DNA of 64,000 nucleotides from Sabellastarte sp. h YS-2021 (Eukaryota > Annelida > Polychaeta > Sabellida > Sabellidae): the NCBI GenBank assembly GCA_964017235.1, contig OZ024938.1:8795454-8859453 (forward strand), in the 5' to 3' direction. Numbering within the stretch: position 1 is the first letter of the stretch; each line of letters opens with the position of its first letter. Below are positions 59,601-64,000 of the stretch, one piece after another. A program made the translations under genes and the position numbers. The notes beneath the pieces were generated by a model. That model saw only the letters and a list, made by a program, of their open reading frames with translations. It made no database searches and was not told the origin of the DNA.

Positions 59601-62600
59601 AGACTCAATGTTTATCATGGAATCAGTGAGCTAGCACTTGGCTGGTTCAACTCATACCTGTCAGGAAGGACACACTCAGTCAAGGTAGGTAGTACACTCT
59701 CCCATCCTGCTGCGCTCCAGTATGAAGTTCCTTGGGGCTCCGTCCTTGGAACAATTCTGTTCTCTCTCTACACTAACCCAATCAGCTCAACCATTCATTC
59801 CCGCAGTAGCATCAACAACCACTTTTATGCTGATGACACCCAGTTTTGCATAACACTTTCACCAGCAAATTTTTCTCACTCAATGCAAAAACTACACAAG
59901 TGCCTAAACGACATTCAAAATTTCATGTTTACAAATAAATTAAATCTTAACGAAGTCAAAACCGAGTTTATTCTAATAGCCTCCCAAAAAATTGTAAAGA
60001 ACTTCTCCCTCACTTCCCTATCAATATTCTGGGAAATCATGTCTCGCCTACACAAAGTGTCAGGAACCTCAGAGTGGTGTTCGACTCCAATTTCAATCTC
60101 TCAAACCACGTGTCATAGGTCATAAAGTCCACTAGAGTACATGCAAGAGACCTCTACAGAATTCGTCCCCCTCTAGACCTTAATACATCACTGCTGTTAG
60201 TGAATGCTTTGGTGAGCAGCAGGTTGGATTATTGCAATTCACTCTTCTTGTCACTCACTGATTTTGAGCTAAGAAGATTGCAACTAGTCCAAAACTCACT
60301 CTGCAGGGTTGTCACCCATTCCTCTAAATTCTCTCATATTTCAAAAAACTCCATTGGCTCCCAGTTAGATACAGAGTACAATTTAAAATTAGCCTCATTA
60401 CATACAAAGCTCTCAACCAAGGTCAACAAGTTTATCTAAGAGAATTAATCCATCCCTACACCTCTTCCAGCAATACAAGGCAAAGTACCCCCAAACTCAA
60501 ATTCTTTCAAACCTCCACTTTCGATCATAGAGTTCACAAATCAATCAAACACTTTTCTAATTCCTTCAGTCACTATGCCCCAGTCCTTTTGAACTCTTTC
60601 CCCTTTCATGTAAGAAACAGTCCCTCTGTTGCATCTTTTAGGAAGCAACTCAAAACCCACCTCTTCAGCTCTAGTTTTCCAACTTAGTCTTTTGCCCTCC
60701 TGGTCACACCCACAATCCTGGATTACTGACCTTGAGCATCCCGTGACTCTCCCTATTATTATTATTATTATTTATTATTTATTTATTTCTCGTACACATA
60801 GTACAAACATTTTAGATAATTATAAACATGACATTTAAACAATTATATAAACACAGTGGAAACTATTAAACTGTTACATTTATATATACGTGTATAAGTT
60901 TACATTACACATTGCAGTATAATTTAATATTTTTCTGGTTAGTAATTGATGGCAATATACTGTAAAATACAGTCCAACTGATCTCTTGAAAGTTCTGTTG
61001 TTTCATAGTCCCGCACATGAATTGTTTCTCTTACCAAGTTTCCAATGATGTAGTCATGCCAATCATTTTCACCACTATATATCATTGTTTTTACTTTTTT
61101 ATATATGTCGTGTGCATCTGTAATACTATACTTGTGTTTCACCAATAGAATATTATTGCTTACACTAGATCCACTTCCTTGTAGTGCTAATTTGCAACAT
61201 AGGCTTGTGTTATAATTATCAGAATTTATGCTAATATCCATGAATTTTAAGAACCTAAGAATAAGCTGACTATCAATTGGGCATGAATCACATATTACAT
61301 GAAGTAAATTACTTGACATCACATAGGGGACTCCTAGGATTTTTCTAATTGCCTTGCGCCACTGAGTGCAGAAGTATTCAAATTTTACACTTGTAAAATC
61401 CCACAGATTTGAACCATACATAGACATACAATACAACGAGAATAGCTTTAATTTAACATCATACTGTACTGATAATGATTTTGTTTAATTAGCACACTGA
61501 GTTTCCCTTTGTGGGGAAGATATTGCGCTTGCAAAGCAGTAGACTAGATTAGATTATTAAACTCCAGTGCTAATGGAAGAATGTGTGGAATTATACTGTT
61601 GACGTTAGACCTAGTTGTCTTGGATTTTTATTTATATTACTTGCATGTGGAGCCACAGTGCAAACAAACTTGAACTGGAGATTGGTTTAAGAGACACTTT
61701 CCATATAACTCAACTGTGAAACCACATTATAGATGTAGTTAGCGTTGAGTGAAATAGGTTAAACTGCAAAGTTATTTAATGATGATGAAACTGCTTTATC
61801 TAGGGGTTATTTTTTTTCATTATTATCTTCTGAACGTATGTACATTTTTATCTTTCTGAATACTGCTTAAATAAAAATTGATCTGTATTTATATCAATGA
61901 ATAATACATGAAATCTGAATGCTTGTATTAATGTTTTGTTTACCAATTAAACTATATCATATTCTTTGAGTATTTGGGTTAAAATCAATTGGCACATGAG
62001 TTAAATATAATTCAACCAATTGTTGAGTGTTATAAAAGTGGTTCAACTTTAAAGTAGTTCTCCAGTTCTAAGCCAAGGTAGCCAGAACTAAGATGACAGT
62101 CAAGTTTAAAAGAAACTTTACTGACATAAAAATGACATAAATATTTCAATTTTATCGTGAGTAAAATTTTAAAAATATGTTATGATGTGGCTGTCATATT
62201 TTGTCATTTTAAGAATTTATATGAAGAATGTATAATTTACATAGATAATGTGTAAATTAACTGTAGTGCATATTTTTAATATGGGACATCAGCGAACTTT
62301 TACACAGATCTTTGTGCTCTTTAGCATACCTTTCATTATATTTATATATAAATTATATGCTGGCAATATAGTTTTTGAAATAACTGAGAAAAAAATTGCA
62401 CTTTTTCACATTAGTAAACCTAATTATCCCAGTTGGGTAATGCCAGATCAAGAAATCATTACCTGTCCCTTAGTTTAATGTATTTTGGTCAAATATGTCA
62501 TGAGGGAGATGAAAAGTGTGATTAATATCACATATCACAGAATACAATATTTGTGTAAATACTCCCAAATCATACTTCACCAACAACATGTATATTGTAT

Positions 62601-63674
62601 GAAGGTTATGTGAAAGACATTTATATCGAATACGTCCAGCATAGTGCTGCTCTAGTCTCTGGAATAACTACCTTTCTTGACAGCCAATAGATTAGTTTAA
62701 GCATACCATAACAGAAATAGGAAGAATTTAAACTCTTTATTTTCTGCTCACCTGTTACTAATTGATTCTTTGGCAATCATGGTATCCTGCCAATCTATAG
62801 TATCAGGTGTGGTGCAAATATCATTCCAAAATTGTTCTGCACCGTAATCTGTCAAAGTGTCATCACTCCTGGACAACTGAAATGATATGTTTTCATCTGT
62901 TTGGCTTGCAGCTTCTATTTCTAACTTGTCGGTATATGTGGATCTTACATGTTGACTTAATTGTTCTGATTTTTTACCAATCTGTGAAAAGGATACAGAA
63001 TTAGTTGGACAAGCTACAGATGGCTTATCTTCAGTGTTGTGCCTTGTCTCTTCTGCAGAGAGGTCTTCACCATTAGTACTGGGTTGATGTTTTTTCAGGA
63101 GCCACTGTATTAGAGAAATCAAAGTAAAGCTGTTCAGAATGTCCTCATTAAGTACTGTAATCATCTGCTGTAGCATCTCTGGCTTGTCACACCCCTCAAT
63201 GATAACCTTCAACATTTCATCTAAAATTAGTTTGCGGTTTCTCTTGTGTAAGCTGTGTACATTTGAGTCTTTATTTAAATTTCTTTGTGCAATGGATGGG
63301 TTATTTTCAATAACAGTTTCATCAACATGATTTGAATTTCCTGTAAAATTCTCAAGGCTTTTGTTGCCTTGCGGTTTTGAATGTAGTATCCCATGATTGT
63401 CAAAACATGGATCACCTCTACTTGTAATGTTGGCACTCTGGCAGTCACTGAAGGGCGAACCATCTAATGATGTATTGCTCACACTTTCATTTAGCAGGAT
63501 GTTTATATTAGATAATATTTCATTATTTGATACCAAAGTTCCCAAATCTACATTATCCTCTACTATCTGTTGGTTCTGCGTTTCACAAGCTTGGTCCATC
63601 TCATTCCCAGATAAAAGTGTGCTAGTTATCATGTCTTGGAATATATCATATTCTGTCATTTCTTTAGATTCCAT
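53403..63674 (-). CDS. Six-finger C2H2 zinc-finger protein, five coding exons
   Basis: Coding exons on the minus strand: 63674-62752, 56915-56710, 56136-56017, 55501-55326, 53624-53403. Their sum is 1647 nt, giving 548 residues plus stop, and all four junctions keep frame. The start ATG sits just after an acceptor (TTTCTTTCAG, 63678) in good context (AAAATGG), so an upstream non-coding exon is likely. Residues 1-307 are acidic and Ser/Asn-rich with no known domain, apart from a helical stretch near 147-195. Fingers: C331/C336, C362/C365 (split by an intron), C395/C398, C423/C426, C451/C454 and C482/C485, with the usual His pairs. The linkers HTGLKKY and GEKPF are typical. The protein probably binds DNA in the nucleus. 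Family beyond C2H2 not recognised. Introns contain LINEs and a fold-back element. Confidence 0.8.
53836..55063. mobile_element. Fold-back element in the last intron of the zinc-finger gene
   Basis: Both ends consist of repeated CTCGATTTATC/GATAAATCGAG units. The outer flanks (GGAAGGGTAGAAATGCCAAC on the left, its inverted relative near 55040-55063) also match as inverted repeats. About 0.9 kb of unrelated sequence lies between the arms, including a LINE 3' fragment at 54.38-54.48 kb. Confidence 0.65.
54380..54480 (-). mobile_element. Short LINE 3' end
   Basis: The minus strand reads CAGGCATACCCA, then AGAGTCTGTCATC, then GGAGATTAAGCACTATAAAA. This is the same 3' signature as the LINE fragments at 21.0 and 33.6 kb. 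No coding part remains except the last few residues. Confidence 0.55.
55326..55501 (-). other. Zinc-finger gene, coding exon 4
   Basis: Acceptor TGGCATTGTAG, donor AAGAAG/GTATGC. It completes the linker HTGLKKY and encodes fingers 4 (CVDCGKFYTTKRGLRTHIKF) and 5 (CGLCEADFKVKSKLTDHL). It ends on a whole codon. Confidence 0.85.
56017..56136 (-). other. Zinc-finger gene, coding exon 3
   Basis: Too short for ordinary ORF calling. Acceptor AAAACATAG, donor ACAG/GTAGAA. It starts with the two bases that complete Gly377 and gives HLVSQH, the missing His pair of finger 2. Finger 3 (VCKFCEYKCVDKLRLDEHEA) and HT of the next linker follow. Confidence 0.75.
56710..56915 (-). other. Zinc-finger gene, coding exon 2
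   Basis: Acceptor CTTATGTTTCAG and donor CATG/GTGATT. It encodes finger 1 (C331-x4-C336...H349) and the first half of finger 2 (CEECEYKTPRRKDFH). It ends one base into codon 377. Confidence 0.8.
57825..58600 (+). pseudogene. LINE 2A-like motif and endonuclease (frame breaks)
   Basis: From 57825 one frame reads LFILLLLAGEINPKPGP, the place where related elements have GDxxxNPGP; Asp and Asn are replaced by Glu and Lys. The endonuclease begins ITYANIRSINNKYP. The ETWL motif reads LKTWIRP (Glu lost), and a stop follows at 58077. Other frames continue with GFFVKDGL, IYRPPSSS, then IIGDFNLHLE, HGHTLDQVL and FFDHFSVSF up to 58600. Confidence 0.8.
58601..60688 (+). pseudogene. LINE reverse transcriptase (frame breaks)
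   Basis: A decayed linker leads to VTPIKKSALDKEVF, YRPLSNLNFISKILE, then after a frameshift near 59515 motif A LTLVDLSVAFDTIYH, motif B EVPWGSVLGTILF and motif C NHFYADDTQF (to about 59855). The thumb reads TNKLNLNEVKTEF. After further breaks, SSRLDYCNSLF at 60212 and the C-terminal block SFSHYAPVLLNSFPFHV with FRKQLKTHLFSSSFP end at about 60688. Confidence 0.85.
60785..61480 (-). mobile_element. 5'-truncated LINE, RT C-terminal part
   Basis: A minus-strand open frame of 165 codons (61436-60939) reads CMSMYGSNLWDFTSVKFEYF, WRKAIRKILGVPY and CDSCPIDSQLILRFLKFM. This is the RT C-terminal region of another LINE family, with frame traces up to about 61480. The 3' UTR ends GTACTATGTGTACGAGAAAT with an AATA-type tail merging into the tail of the plus-strand LINE at 60.78 kb. 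Confidence 0.75.
61481..62751 (-). other. Intron 1 of the zinc-finger gene, proximal part
   Basis: AT-rich intron sequence with no further exon or repeat that I can support. A plus-strand ORF at 62248-62478 has no domain. Confidence 0.5.
62752..63674 (-). other. Zinc-finger gene, coding exon 1
   Basis: 923 nt, beginning MESKEMTEYDIFQDM. It ends at a consensus donor CAG/GTGAGC with two bases (AG) of the next codon, which pair with the C that starts the next exon to make Ser308. No finger is encoded here. The exon is acidic, with many Asn, Ser and Gln and a Leu-rich helix-like stretch (LDEMLKVIIEGCD, LISLIQWLLKKH). Confidence 0.8.
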
Positions 63675-64000
63675 TTTCTGAAAGAAACATAAACAGTGAC
63701 ACCATTGTCATAAAGGTGTAAACAGAAATATGTGTGGATGGAGCACCTCTAATTAACAAGTGTTTTATAAAAATCTTATACTTTGATTGTACTTGTAAAT
63801 CGTTTTCTATCTATTTTTATTTTTTCCACTTAATTAAATTTACATAACATACAAACACAAAAACAAGGTAGTATACAAGAGAGAAAATAACACAATATGT
63901 TTAATATCTGGCATATAAAGATAATATGTGCATATATTGAGATAACTAAAGAACGCAAAACTACAGTTTGAAATAAATAAGTTTATGATTGTTGCCTAAT
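63675..64000 (-). other. Upstream intron or 5' region of the zinc-finger gene
   Basis: The acceptor TTTCTTTCAG at 63678 implies at least one exon further upstream, beyond the window or unrecognised. AT-rich, no ORF. Confidence 0.45.

Larger units (their letters stand above)
57530..60780 (+). mobile_element. Decayed CR1/L2-type LINE in intron 1 of the zinc-finger gene
   Basis: Plus orientation, opposite to the host gene. It has a hydrophobic leader with a degenerate 2A-like motif, an endonuclease, an RT and an ATT-repeat tail at about 60754-60780. Many frame breaks. The 5' boundary is uncertain. RT motif A is intact here, unlike in the 11.5-kb copy. Confidence 0.85.

Noticed and set aside
1-64000. 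CRISPR arrays, operons or other prokaryotic systems.
   Set aside because: No array with regular spacers, no ribosome-binding-site-linked gene sets. Introns, SINEs and LINEs show an animal nuclear genome; the only regular short repeats are minisatellites.

Overview
The window is an AT-rich, intron-containing animal genome segment. tRNA-derived SINEs, CR1/L2-type LINEs with a 2A-like motif before the endonuclease, a DIRS element and Harbinger, Tigger and fold-back DNA elements suggest a marine invertebrate. A mollusc or other lophotrochozoan is my best guess, but no single feature proves it. There is no bacterial-style gene organisation; most long ORFs are transposon relics or chance.

Two host genes are well supported. 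(1) At 8.75-9.78 kb (minus) an uninterrupted 343-codon gene encodes a secreted DNA/RNA non-specific endonuclease of the ENDOD1-like type. (2) At 53.4-63.7 kb (minus) five exons join with matching phases and GT-AG borders into a 548-residue protein with six C2H2 zinc fingers and a long acidic, Ser/Asn-rich N-terminal exon. Its 5.8-kb first coding intron holds two decayed LINEs lying tail to tail, and its last intron holds a fold-back element. Weaker exon-like segments lie on the minus strand at 1.6-3.6 and 5.5-6.1 kb and on the plus strand at 36.7 kb.

Most of the rest is mobile or repeated DNA. A decayed LINE runs at 11.5-14.9 kb (plus). A 2.3-kb direct duplication lies at 16.6-19.0 and 23.4-25.7 kb and contains a 21-nt minisatellite whose copy number differs between the copies. 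LINE 3' fragments lie at 21.0-22.9, 33.6, 37.2 and 54.4 kb. Fold-back or MITE-like elements lie at 19.7, 26.8, 31.4, 41.4 and 53.8 kb. At 38.6-43.1 kb there are five diverged tandem units of about 0.8-0.95 kb, with a MITE inserted in one of them. A decayed LINE lies at 44.6-46.6 kb (minus). A nearly full-length, inactivated DIRS-type tyrosine-recombinase retrotransposon lies at 46.7-52.8 kb (minus), with inverted terminal repeats and an internal complementary region, followed by a Harbinger transposase relic.

No plainly new multi-gene system is visible. The points most worth checking are the five-exon zinc-finger gene, the DIRS terminal/internal complementary structure, the 2A-like motifs in two LINEs, the five-unit tandem array and the duplicated minisatellite block. 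All family assignments were made by eye from motifs.
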